Origin: JASLQO01 sp002327525
Lineage (GTDB): Bacteria; Pseudomonadota; Gammaproteobacteria; Pseudomonadales; Azotimanducaceae
Assembly (NCBI GenBank): GCA_030744435.1
Contig: JASLQO010000013.1
Location: 1 to 64,000, forward strand
Direction: 5' to 3'
DNA: 64,000 nucleotides
In this document: positions 17,761 through 26,726 of the stretch, piece by piece
Layout of the letters: every line of letters starts with the position of its first letter
Position numbering within the stretch: the first letter of the stretch is position 1
Notes under the pieces: generated by a model
Told to the model about the DNA's origin: nothing
Seen by the model: the letters and a program-made list of their open reading frames with translations, nothing else
Database searches by the model: none
Translations under genes and position numbers: made by a program

Positions 17761-18453
17761 ATGGCCCTCAAGTTACGCGAGGCACAGCGCGCTATGATGA
17801 GCGTGAGCGAAAACCCGGATGATACGGCATCCGCTATCCGGGCGATAGCAGCCATGTCCGGTCAATCCCAGCAACGCTGTTTCAAGCGTTTCCGGCGTAC
17901 GGAGCGGGGGCGTCGGCTGCTGGAGCAGCGGCCGGAACTGTTCGACCGCATGAACGATCTCGACTACCTGCTGGGCCTGCCCGAAGATACGCTGGGACAC
18001 GCAATCGGCACTTTCTACGCGACGGAGGAAATAAGCGCGCAGGGGCTGAAGGACGCGAGTGAAGCCGCGGGTGGGCGGCAGGCCACGAACACGGATTTCG
18101 ACTGGTTTGCACGTCGCAGCAGGGATTTACACGACGTGTTTCACGTGTTGACCGGCTACGGACGGGATATTCGCGGTGAGGGTGCCGTACTGGCGTTTAC
18201 CGCCGCACAGACCTGGCACACGGGCATCGGCTATCTGGCGTTTCGATTGTTGCGAGGATCGGGCTGGAATTCCGAGCAAGGCAAACTCATTCGTCAGGCC
18301 TTCAGACGCGGCCTGAGCAGCGACTGGCTGGTAGACCAGGACTGGGAAACGCTGCTCGAACAGCCACTGGTGAGCCTGCGCGAGCGTCTTGGTGTGGGTC
18401 CGGCCCCGGTTTACGAACAGCTGCGCTCCGCGGGAGCCCCCGTACTGAACTGA
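17761..18453 (+). CDS. Coq4-family ubiquinone biosynthesis protein
   Basis: A 230-residue Coq4 homologue. The zinc/metal motif HDxxH...E is H124-D125-H128 and E140 in RSRDLHDVFHVLTGYGRDIRGE. Coq4 organises ubiquinone biosynthesis in eukaryotes and is proposed to act directly in ring C1 decarboxylation/hydroxylation; bacterial homologues occur in ubiquinone makers. ATG 17761 follows AAAGGGGAG. The longer frame from 17704 adds residues unlike the family. The gene is monocistronic, followed by a small hairpin. Confidence 0.85.
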   Translation: MALKLREAQRAMMSVSENPDDTASAIRAIAAMSGQSQQRCFKRFRRTERGRRLLEQRPELFDRMNDLDYLLGLPEDTLGHAIGTFYATEEISAQGLKDASEAAGGRQATNTDFDWFARRSRDLHDVFHVLTGYGRDIRGEGAVLAFTAAQTWHTGIGYLAFRLLRGSGWNSEQGKLIRQAFRRGLSSDWLVDQDWETLLEQPLVSLRERLGVGPAPVYEQLRSAGAPVLN

Positions 18454-18514
18454 TTTCTTCTGTTCCGGGCGGCATTCGGTCTTGCGCAGATGCCGCGCGC
18501 CTGTCCGAAACACT

Positions 18515-18533
18515 CCGGAATCTGGGATTCCGG
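18515..18533 (+). terminator. Hairpin after the Coq4 gene
   Basis: CCGGAATC and GATTCCGG form a perfect 8-bp stem with a 3-base loop, 62 bases after the Coq4 stop. There is no T-run, so intrinsic termination is only a possibility. Confidence 0.35.
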
Positions 18534-18642
18534 GCAAGTTCTCCTCCTGAGAGAGCTCACAATTAGATCAATAAGTTGAAGGTCTCCTTTGGGGGCGGCT
18601 TCAGCCGCGATGGGAGTTCTCTGAATGGGAGAGAAAGCGCTC

Positions 18643-19379
<737 letters not shown>

Positions 19380-20306
19380 CTACAAGCCCCAGCACTCCAT
19401 ATCGTTGGCGAACAGCACCGGTCCTTCGTATTCTGCCTCGATGGCTTCGCGGCTCTGCGTTTCGCGACCGCGTGTGCGGTTCATGCGGTGTCCGAGAATG
19501 AGCATCCGGACATTCGCCTGGGTGGCGACGCGACCGAGCTGGGAGGGTAGTGCGTGCAGATCACGAGCGGCGCCTCGTGCCGATTCAGGCACGGCATGGC
19601 TCACGACGAGGGCGTCGGCGTCCTTGGCGAACTTCGCAACCGTGTTCTTCTGATTACTGAAATCTCCCGTGAAAACGACCGACAGGCCTCCTATCTCCAC
19701 TCGCCAGGCGATGGCGGGAACAGGCCCGTGCTTTACCGGGATCGAAGCCAGGCGCAGGTTACTGCTGCCAAAGCGTGACCAGCGCCGCTGGCCGGTGGAA
19801 GGAACATTACGCGGCCTTATCTTGTAGCCGCCGGGAGATTTGTAGGTCAGAAAGTCGGCGAGGTACGGGTATGCGCCGCTGGGGCCGATGAGGCGGGATA
19901 CCCAGGTCTTGGTGTCCGGATACGAATCGTTGCCGGCCGGTCCGAGCACGGTGAGGGGTTCCTCTCGATCGAGGAAGCGGGAACCCTTGATGAAAGCGGG
20001 AAAATCGGCGCTGTGATCGACATGAAGATGCGTCAGAGCAATAGCGTCGATGTCGGTGAAAACCCCTCCGGCCTTGTCGAAGGCAGCGGCTGAGCCGGGG
20101 GCTGTGTCTACGATGAGGCGCGCCTTGCCATCTAGCCACACCACGTAGCTCGAACTCATGGCGCGATCGTCTATCTCAGGTCCGCCCGAACCAAGAATCT
20201 GAATCCAGACGCCTTCGTCTCCACAATATGGTCCATCCTCCGCCCAGGCCACGCTAGTCGGGACGCATGACAACCATATCACCACCGCGCTGCACGTTAC
20301 GCGCAT
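19380..20306 (-). CDS. Exported metallo-beta-lactamase-fold hydrolase
   Basis: A 308-residue protein with a signal peptide (cleaved near residue 22, VAWA|ED). The zinc motif HLHVDH (H93, H95, D97, H98) lies in an arylsulfatase/RNase Z-like arrangement, with VVFTGDFS, VVSHAVPE and LILGHRM supplying later ligands. Substrate is unknown; location is likely periplasmic. The gene ends in TAG directly against the broken GAPDH 3' end, as if a rearrangement joined them. Upstream lies the fold-back element. Confidence 0.85.
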   Translation of the reverse strand: MRVTCSAVVIWLSCVPTSVAWAEDGPYCGDEGVWIQILGSGGPEIDDRAMSSSYVVWLDGKARLIVDTAPGSAAAFDKAGGVFTDIDAIALTHLHVDHSADFPAFIKGSRFLDREEPLTVLGPAGNDSYPDTKTWVSRLIGPSGAYPYLADFLTYKSPGGYKIRPRNVPSTGQRRWSRFGSSNLRLASIPVKHGPVPAIAWRVEIGGLSVVFTGDFSNQKNTVAKFAKDADALVVSHAVPESARGAARDLHALPSQLGRVATQANVRMLILGHRMNRTRGRETQSREAIEAEYEGPVLFANDMECWGL

Positions 20307-20342
20307 GTTACCCCCATATGTTCATCTGCATGGACCACCAGT

Positions 20343-20546
20343 CCTGATGTAGCAATAATACGCGGCTCACATCGCCTACGGCTCGCGTTGGGGCGGGCAA
20401 TCCACGTACTTGCTCGCTTTTCGCTCAGATCACATACGGTGGCGCCATCGTAGATGGCGCGTATGCATCCCCTCCCGAAAAGCTGTGCGAGCACGCATCT
20501 GGCCCGTTCTAACGCGTCTGAGCTCGCGCATTATTGCTACATCAGG
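20343..20546. repeat. 204-bp fold-back element with inverted termini
   Basis: The ends are a 22-bp inverted repeat with one mismatch, sharing CCTGATGTAGCAATAAT (20343-20364 and 20525-20546). Symmetry continues inward: GCTCA pairs with TGAGC, CGCGTTGGGGCGGGC (left) resembles the complement of the right-arm GCCCGTTCTAACGCG, and a perfect GCGCCATC/GATGGCGC hairpin (20442-20460) sits near the centre. It fills the nadE-hydrolase gap, ending 2 bases from the nadE stop codon. It has no coding capacity and no target-site duplication I could see. It may be a MITE, an integron-like recombination site or a structured RNA. Confidence 0.75.
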
Positions 20547-20548
20547 GC

Positions 20549-22480
20549 CTAGATCTCGTCGAGATCGGTAATTATCCTCGTCGCGCCCGCCTCGTCCGGC
20601 ATGCGCCAGTCGCCGCGCGGCGACAGGCTCAGCGTTCCGACCTTCGGTCCGGGCGGCAGCGTCGTGCGCTTGAACTGCTGTGCGAAAAAGCGCTGGAAGA
20701 ATACCTTGAGCCACTTTTTGACTGTGGGCAAGTCGTACTCTGGTGCGAATGCGCGTCCCGCCAGGTGATAGATCTTGCGCGGACTGAAGCCGTTGCGTAC
20801 GAAATGGAAGAGGAAGAAGTCATGCAGTTCGTAGGGGCCGACAATGCTCTCGGTCTCCTGGCTGATGTGGCCGTTCTCCGGTGCGATCAGCTCCGGGGAT
20901 ATGGGCGTGTCCAGCACGCGCTCGAGTATCTCAGCGAGCGCTGAGTGGGCGCGGTGACGGGCGTACCAGCGGACCAGGTAGGCGATCATGGTTTTCGGCA
21001 CGGAGGCGTTGACGTTGTAGTTGGCCATGTGATCTGCGTTGAACGTGCACCAGCCGAGCGCGAGTTCCGACAGATCTCCGGTGCCGACTACGATGCCCCG
21101 GTGCTTGTTGGCCAGATTGAACAGGAGCTGGGTACGCTCACGAGCCTGGGCGTTTTCGAACACCACGTCGGTCTCGTCATCGTGACCAAGATCGTCCAGA
21201 TGCAGCTCTACCGCGGGGCCGATAGCGATTTCCACCAACTCCACGCCCGTGGCGCTGCACAGCATGCGGGCGGAGTCATGAGTGTGCTGCGTCGTGCCCG
21301 GGCCGGGCATGGTGACCGCGTGCAGGCCGGTGCGCTCGAGTCCCAGTTTTTGCAGGGTGTCGAGACACACAAGGAAGGCGAGCGTGGAGTCGAGACCGCC
21401 CGACAGGCCTATCACCAGGGTATTGGTTTGCGTTGCGCTGAGCCGGCGTGCAAGGCCGGTGGTCTGTATGCTTAGAATCTCCCGGGCTCTTGCGTCGAAC
21501 TCGGTCTCATCGTCGGGTACGAACGGATGCGCTGCATACTTGCGGGTGAGTTCGCCGATGGTTGTCAGGGTGCAGTTGGTATCGACGATGGCGTATGAAT
21601 CTGGCCGCGGCGTATTGCTGAAGGTGGTGTTCTGAATGCGTTCGTGGCGAAGCTTGTCAAGGTCGAAATCCACGCCGAGGTGTTGGGTTTCGAAATCGAA
21701 ACGGTTGGCCTCACCCAGTACATGGCCATCTTCGGCTGCGAGCAGGTGCCCCCCGAATACCACATCCTTGGTCGACTCACTCGGTCCCGAACCGGCATAC
21801 AGATATCCGGTGAGCCACTGAGCGCTCGCCATGCGTACCAGGTCGCGGCGGTAGTCAGCCTTCGCCACCAGCTCGTTACTCGCCGAGAGGTTCAGGATCA
21901 GCTCGGCTCCTGCAAGACTCGCCAGCGCTCCCGGGGGTCGTGGTGACCACAGATCCTCGCAGATCTCGATGGCAAAACGCGTCGTAGCGATGCGAAACAG
22001 TTGGCGTGTGGAGATACGGAACTCGCCAAGCCTCGGATCGCTCACCTCGTGATCGGTATCGTCCGCGGGCGCAAACCAGCGGCGTTCATAGAACTCGCCG
22101 TAGTTCGCAATAGCGGTCTTGGGCACCATACCCACCACCGTACCCGCCGACAGTACGGCGGCGCAGTTGAGCAAGCGCCCGTCCTGTGTGATCCACGGCG
22201 TGCCCACCACTACCACTCGGCCTGGTGCAGCAGTCAGAAGATCGACGAGCGCCACCCGCACGGCCTCGTGCAAATGGGATGAAAAGAACAGGTCCTCAGC
22301 CGAATAACCGGTCAGCGAAAGCTCGGGGAACAGTACGATGGTTGGATCCTCGTCCTCCAGTGCGGCGAGTGCAGCACGGATGGAACCGGCGTTGGCCGCG
22401 GGATCGCCGATATGCACTTCGGGTGCCACCGCCACGGCGCGCAGGTAGCCCAGATCGGCGTAGTTGATGTCGCTGCTCAT
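20549..22480 (-). CDS. nadE: Glutamine-dependent NAD+ synthetase
   Basis: A 643-residue two-domain enzyme. The N-terminal nitrilase-type glutaminase has the triad E53 (FPELSLTGY), K121 (PKTAIANYGEFYE) and C174 (EICEDLW). The C-terminal synthetase has the P-loop GLSGGLDST near residue 360, GTGDLSELALGWCT and ADHMANYNVNASVPK. It amidates deamido-NAD+ using glutamine and ATP, the last step of NAD biosynthesis. Length fits the long glutamine-using class. It is monocistronic, its TAG stop follows a canonical C-terminus, and its 3' end abuts the fold-back element. Confidence 0.95.
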   Translation of the reverse strand: MSSDINYADLGYLRAVAVAPEVHIGDPAANAGSIRAALAALEDEDPTIVLFPELSLTGYSAEDLFFSSHLHEAVRVALVDLLTAAPGRVVVVGTPWITQDGRLLNCAAVLSAGTVVGMVPKTAIANYGEFYERRWFAPADDTDHEVSDPRLGEFRISTRQLFRIATTRFAIEICEDLWSPRPPGALASLAGAELILNLSASNELVAKADYRRDLVRMASAQWLTGYLYAGSGPSESTKDVVFGGHLLAAEDGHVLGEANRFDFETQHLGVDFDLDKLRHERIQNTTFSNTPRPDSYAIVDTNCTLTTIGELTRKYAAHPFVPDDETEFDARAREILSIQTTGLARRLSATQTNTLVIGLSGGLDSTLAFLVCLDTLQKLGLERTGLHAVTMPGPGTTQHTHDSARMLCSATGVELVEIAIGPAVELHLDDLGHDDETDVVFENAQARERTQLLFNLANKHRGIVVGTGDLSELALGWCTFNADHMANYNVNASVPKTMIAYLVRWYARHRAHSALAEILERVLDTPISPELIAPENGHISQETESIVGPYELHDFFLFHFVRNGFSPRKIYHLAGRAFAPEYDLPTVKKWLKVFFQRFFAQQFKRTTLPPGPKVGTLSLSPRGDWRMPDEAGATRIITDLDEI

Positions 22481-22625
22481 GGCCGGATTCTAACAGCGTG
22501 TTTCCCGGATCTGTGTGTTCTGGTGACCGGTACGCTCGCCTTTTTACGGCAAAGCGTAGAAAATCGGGGGTTCGGTCTAATAACTATGCCAACGTACAAT
22601 CAGAGATTCCTAAAAGGGGGAAGTA

Positions 22626-23738
22626 ATGAACTTCGAGTTTTCCGAGGAGCAGAACCTGCTCAGGGAACAGACGCGCGGCTTTCTGGCCGAGCACTGTCCG
22701 ATGAGCAGAGTCCGTTCGATCCTCGAAGCAGATGACAAACACGACACTGAACTCTGGGGCAAGATCGCCGAGATGGGCTGGACTGCCACGGTGATTCCGG
22801 AGGAATACGGGGGCCTGGGGCTCTCGTATCTCGAACTGGTGGTCATCGCGGAGGAACTGGGGCGAGCCGTGGCTCCCGTACCTTTCTCCTCCTCGGTGTA
22901 TCTGGCGACGGAAGCACTGCTCGCGGCTGGCAACGAACAGCAGAAAGAAAGCTGGCTCGACAAGCTCGCCACTGGTGAGGTTATCGGCACCTTTGCACTG
23001 TCAGAAGCGCACGGCCAGCCCACGGCCGACAATCTGACCGCCACCGTCGATGACGGCAAACTGAGTGGCACCAAGATTCCCGTGGCGGACGCACAGGCGG
23101 CGGATATCGCGGTGATCGCGGCGAAATCCGGCACGGACGTAGGGCTTTATCTGGTGGAACTCGATCAGGCCGGGGTAACGCGAGAGGACGTGCGCACACT
23201 CGATTTCACCCGGGGGCATGCGCGTGTCAGCTTCGATGCAGCCAATGCCGAGGCGCTGGACGGCGGTGCATCGGATTGGGGCGTCATCGAGAGGCTCCTC
23301 GATCGTGCGGCCGTGTTGTATGCCTGGGAGCAGGTCGGCGGGGCGGAAGCGGCGCTCGAACAGGCCAAGGAGTATGCGATGGGCCGCTATGCGTTCGGAC
23401 GACCAATCGCGTCATATCAGGCCATCAAGCACAAGCTTGCGCAGATGTACGTGAATAACACGCTGGCACGGTCCAATTGTTATTGGGGAGCCGCGGCGCT
23501 TAATAGCGGATCAGGAGAACTGACGCAAGCGGCAGCCACCTGCCGGGTATCGGCGACTCAGGCGTACTACTACGCCGCCAAGGAGAACATCCAGACTCAT
23601 GGGGGGATGGGCTACACATGGGAGTTCGACTGCCAGTTCTTCTATCGGCGTGCCAAGCTGCTGAGCGTGAACATTGGTAGCGAAAGACATTGGCAGGATC
23701 GGCTGATCACGGCCGTCGTAAACAGCAAAGCGGCGTAA
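22626..23738 (+). CDS. Acyl-CoA dehydrogenase, short subunit-type
   Basis: A 370-residue acyl-CoA dehydrogenase of the shorter bacterial class. It shows FSEEQNLLREQTRGFL, PEEYGGLGLSYLE, a YAFGRPIASYQAIKHKLA substrate/FAD region and QTHGGMGYTWEFD near the end. The central domain is reduced compared with classical enzymes. A strong ribosome-binding site (AAAAGGGGGAAGTA) precedes ATG 22626. The next gene, 18 bases downstream, is a second acyl-CoA dehydrogenase, an arrangement seen for heterotetrameric FadE/ChsE pairs. Substrate is unknown. Confidence 0.88.
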   Translation: MNFEFSEEQNLLREQTRGFLAEHCPMSRVRSILEADDKHDTELWGKIAEMGWTATVIPEEYGGLGLSYLELVVIAEELGRAVAPVPFSSSVYLATEALLAAGNEQQKESWLDKLATGEVIGTFALSEAHGQPTADNLTATVDDGKLSGTKIPVADAQAADIAVIAAKSGTDVGLYLVELDQAGVTREDVRTLDFTRGHARVSFDAANAEALDGGASDWGVIERLLDRAAVLYAWEQVGGAEAALEQAKEYAMGRYAFGRPIASYQAIKHKLAQMYVNNTLARSNCYWGAAALNSGSGELTQAAATCRVSATQAYYYAAKENIQTHGGMGYTWEFDCQFFYRRAKLLSVNIGSERHWQDRLITAVVNSKAA

Positions 23739-23756
23739 GCGCGAAGGAGGAATATC

Positions 23757-24971
23757 ATGGATTTCAACGACTCTCCGGCCGAAGCTGCATTTCGCGACGA
23801 AGCGCGCACCTGGCTCGAAGCCAACGTGCCCACGTCCGAGGAACTGGAAGGACTCGACTACATAGAGCAGGCGAAACTCTGGCAGAAGCGCAAGTACGAC
23901 GCGGGGTGGGCCTGCATCCGCTGGCCGAAGGAGTATGGCGGCCGCGGTGCCAGCGCCATCGAGCAGGTGATCTTTAATCAGGAAGAGAACAAGTTCGACG
24001 ATCTGCCTGGCGGGGTGTTCCTGATCGGTCAGGGCATGGCCGCACCCACGCTGATGACCTGGGGCAAGGAAGAGCACATGCTGCGCTATCTACCGAAGCT
24101 CGCCAGCGGTGAGGAAATCTGGTGTCAGTTGTTCAGTGAACCCGCAGGGGGTTCCGATCTGGCGGCACTTCGCACCAAGGCCGAAAAGGACGGTGACGAG
24201 TGGGTGATCAATGGCCAGAAGATCTGGACTTCGGGAGCACACTACTCCGACTACGGCATTCTCGTGGTGCGCACCGACCCCAACGTTCCCAAACACAAGG
24301 GGTTGTCGTACTTCTTCCTGGACATGAAATCGCCGGGTGTGGAGATCAAGCCCATCAAGCAGCTGTCCGGAGACGCCAACTTCAACGAGGTGTACTTCAC
24401 CGATGTGCGCATTCCGGATTCGCAGCGCCTTGGCGAAGTGGGTCAGGGGTGGCAGGTGGCTATAACAACACTCATGAACGAGCGTGCCTCGGTGGGCGGC
24501 GGCGGTGGTGGATTCGGATTCGACGAGATTCTGGCGCTGGCCCGGCAGGTGAACGTCGGAGATGCTCCGGCGATAGAGGATTCCGCCGTGCGTGCCAAGC
24601 TCGCTGACTGGTACTGCAAGCGATCGGGACTGAAGTACACGGGGTACCGGTCGATGACCGCACTGTCCCGGGGTGAGATTCCGGGTCCGGAGAATTCCAT
24701 CGGCAAGCTGGTGGGAGCGCCCATGATGCAGGACATGGCGTCGTTTGGAATGGATCTGCTTGAGATGACCGGCGCCATCTGGGATGAGGCCTTCGCGCCC
24801 CTCACCGGAATGATCCAGGCCGCATACATGGGCAGTCCGGGCATGAGAATCGCCGGTGGTACCGACGAGATCATGGCGAACATCATCGCCGAGCGGGTGC
24901 TGGGATTGCCGCAGGAACCGCGCGCAGACAAAGGTATGCCGTTCTCGGACGTGCCTACCGGCGCCGGTTAG
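23757..24971 (+). CDS. Acyl-CoA dehydrogenase, partner-type
   Basis: A 404-residue acyl-CoA dehydrogenase with the full set of FAD and acyl-CoA motifs: WPKEYGGRGAS, QLFSEPAGGSDLA, VINGQKIWTSGAHYSDY and GGTDEIMANIIAERVLGLP near the C-terminus. An excellent ribosome-binding site (GAAGGAGGAATATC) precedes the ATG. It follows a shorter acyl-CoA dehydrogenase by 18 bases, so the two probably form one enzyme or act in one pathway of fatty-acid or side-chain oxidation. A glycine run (GGGGGGFGF near residue 245) is slightly unusual. Confidence 0.9.
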   Translation: MDFNDSPAEAAFRDEARTWLEANVPTSEELEGLDYIEQAKLWQKRKYDAGWACIRWPKEYGGRGASAIEQVIFNQEENKFDDLPGGVFLIGQGMAAPTLMTWGKEEHMLRYLPKLASGEEIWCQLFSEPAGGSDLAALRTKAEKDGDEWVINGQKIWTSGAHYSDYGILVVRTDPNVPKHKGLSYFFLDMKSPGVEIKPIKQLSGDANFNEVYFTDVRIPDSQRLGEVGQGWQVAITTLMNERASVGGGGGGFGFDEILALARQVNVGDAPAIEDSAVRAKLADWYCKRSGLKYTGYRSMTALSRGEIPGPENSIGKLVGAPMMQDMASFGMDLLEMTGAIWDEAFAPLTGMIQAAYMGSPGMRIAGGTDEIMANIIAERVLGLPQEPRADKGMPFSDVPTGAG

Positions 24972-24986
24972 GAGCCCGCAGCGCGA

Positions 24987-25403
24987 TCATGTTTCTCGAA
25001 AGTTCGCGAGAAGATCGTGGATGAGACATTCGAGGGCGTCGAAGGTGTCTCCAATGCTCGCCTCGCCGGTGGCCGGATCCGCCTGGCCCCAGTGCAGGCG
25101 CTCGGCGGCGCCGGGAAACACGGGGCAGGCCTGCTCAGCGTTACCGCATAGAGTGATGATGTGGCTGAACGAAGGTGCGTCGTCACCCAGAAACTCATCC
25201 CAACTCTTGCTGCGCCAGCGACTGGTTGGAAAATCTCGAATGCGCAGCTCTTCGAGCGCCTGCGGGCTGATCTCACCGGTCGGATGATTACCGGCGCTGA
25301 AGGCCCGGCACTCCCGGCCACCCAGGTGAGTTAGAAGCGCCTCGGCCAGAATGCTGCGCGCAGAGTTTCCCGTGCACAGAAAAAGCACATTGCGCTTGTT
25401 CAC
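24987..25403 (-). CDS. arsC: Arsenate reductase, thioredoxin-linked type
   Basis: A 138-residue protein of the low-molecular-weight phosphatase fold. The P-loop CTGNSARS contains nucleophile C10. Two further cysteines, C86 and C93 in LCGNAEQACP, complete the redox relay of the thioredoxin-coupled arsenate reductase group and set it apart from plain tyrosine phosphatases. It reduces arsenate to arsenite in the cytoplasm. No arsR, arsB or acr3 lies nearby. It overlaps the MOSC gene by ATGA (25400-25403) and is the distal gene of that unit. Confidence 0.9.
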   Translation of the reverse strand: MNKRNVLFLCTGNSARSILAEALLTHLGGRECRAFSAGNHPTGEISPQALEELRIRDFPTSRWRSKSWDEFLGDDAPSFSHIITLCGNAEQACPVFPGAAERLHWGQADPATGEASIGDTFDALECLIHDLLANFRET

Positions 25404-26257
25404 ATGAGCTCTACGACGTCTCCAGTGGCGACTGTTCCCGATCGAGCCACGGTGGCGTAGACGCCGAGATTGCCGTCATGCTCGCGCACCATGGTACGCA
25501 TGATGGAGGGATCCTTTGGGAGATCGCCGAATCCGTGTGTGGTCATGATGCAGCGTGGGCAGGCCAATTCCACCTTCAGCCGGGCGCTGCCGATGGCCAA
25601 CTCTCTGCCGATCCATTGGTCCTCCGGAAAATCGCCGGCCTCCGTCGTCTCAAACAGGAGGTTGGGCCGGAAACGGCGGACATCCCAGTTGCTCTCCGGT
25701 GCGCGATTGCTCAGTGTCTGAAGAGTAGTCGTTGTGGTGAGTAGCAATGGGAAGGCATCGAAATAGGTACCCGGTGGGGATTCGAATTCCATCAGTTCCG
25801 AGGGGAACGCGCTGAGGTCCGGCAGCGGCTCGTCCGGCATGCGGGCGAAAACGCGGCGCAGTTCCTGCTGGATGTCGCTCGATTCCGGCGCAACGCGCCG
25901 GTAATGATCGAGCGCATCTTCCGGTAGCAGCGGCCAGAGACTGACGGGGTGATCGATGAGCGCCGAGACAGCCTGTACCGTTGCTGCGTCATCCGTGTCC
26001 CAAATACTGCCGTCCGGGAGTGTAATTTTCGCGGGTGAGGAGGTGCCGTCGGCCCTGGGCGCATCCACATAGCGGGCGCTGCAAGCCATCAACTGCGCAA
26101 AGCGCTTGCCCCCTTTGATCCCTCCACGTTCCTCGTCTCGCAGCGCCCACGCCCTATCACCGGGGAGACCTTTGGGACCGAGCGTGACGCTGTCCAACGA
26201 CTCCCCAGCCATGCTCTTGACGGGATAACGAAAGAGTTTTTGGACGGTTGTGCCCAT
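25400..26257 (-). CDS. MOSC domain protein (YcbX-like)
   Basis: A 285-residue protein with an N-terminal MOSC_N beta-barrel (LFRYPVKSMAGESL, GLPGDRAWALRD) and a C-terminal MOSC domain carrying the conserved sulfur-carrying cysteine in CPRCIMTT, preceded by RFRPNLLFE. Such proteins use a Mo-cofactor-bound sulfur or reduce N-hydroxylated compounds (YcbX, mARC). Context with arsC suggests a detoxification role, but this is inference. Translation is coupled to arsC. Confidence 0.88.
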   Translation of the reverse strand: MGTTVQKLFRYPVKSMAGESLDSVTLGPKGLPGDRAWALRDEERGGIKGGKRFAQLMACSARYVDAPRADGTSSPAKITLPDGSIWDTDDAATVQAVSALIDHPVSLWPLLPEDALDHYRRVAPESSDIQQELRRVFARMPDEPLPDLSAFPSELMEFESPPGTYFDAFPLLLTTTTTLQTLSNRAPESNWDVRRFRPNLLFETTEAGDFPEDQWIGRELAIGSARLKVELACPRCIMTTHGFGDLPKDPSIMRTMVREHDGNLGVYATVARSGTVATGDVVELM

Positions 26258-26280
26258 TGGGATTCCTGCTGGTGGTCGGA

Positions 26281-26574
26281 TCAGTGGTAGGTCGCAAGCG
26301 TTGCTTCCAGTTCGCGTGCGAGGCGTTTGGCCTTCTCCAGAATGCGCACGATCAACACGTCGGCATCGCTTGAGAAGTGAAAGCCGACGGCGGTACTGGT
26401 GGACAGGGCCATGATGGGGTTGGCGAGCTCCAAGTCATCGCGAGCGTTGTCGAGTGTGTTGCGAATGCGATTGAAGTATGCGCGTTGTGTGGCGCTACCT
26501 TCCTCATCGAGCTGAACGATGAGGGCTTCGAGCAGTGGGCCGATCTCATTGCGTGCTTCGGTCGGTCGTTGCAT
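26281..26574 (-). CDS. Small helical protein, unknown
   Basis: A 97-residue, mostly alpha-helical protein beginning MQRPTEARNEIGPLLEALIVQL and ending KAKRLARELEATLATYH, with heptad-like hydrophobic spacing that could dimerise. GAGAGGTGA precedes the ATG. It lies 23 bases upstream of the MOSC gene on the same strand and is probably co-transcribed with MOSC and arsC. I do not recognise a family, and no metal, nucleotide or membrane motif is visible. Confidence 0.6.
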   Translation of the reverse strand: MQRPTEARNEIGPLLEALIVQLDEEGSATQRAYFNRIRNTLDNARDDLELANPIMALSTSTAVGFHFSSDADVLIVRILEKAKRLARELEATLATYH

Positions 26575-26726
26575 CTGCTCACCTCTCTATCCCATTTCAT
26601 CCTGCTGCTATGTCCTGCTCCAGGATGAAGTGCTGCATCGTGGCATGCCAGTCGGGAGGGAGAGTATCCAAACGCGAAACACTTGGCCAGCGATCCACCC
26701 GTACATTTGTGATGGATGAGGGAAAG

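Noticed and set aside
20343..20546. A simple intrinsic terminator for nadE
   Set aside because: It is on the correct side of nadE but is 204 bases long with distant inverted termini and no T-run. A terminator would not need this structure.
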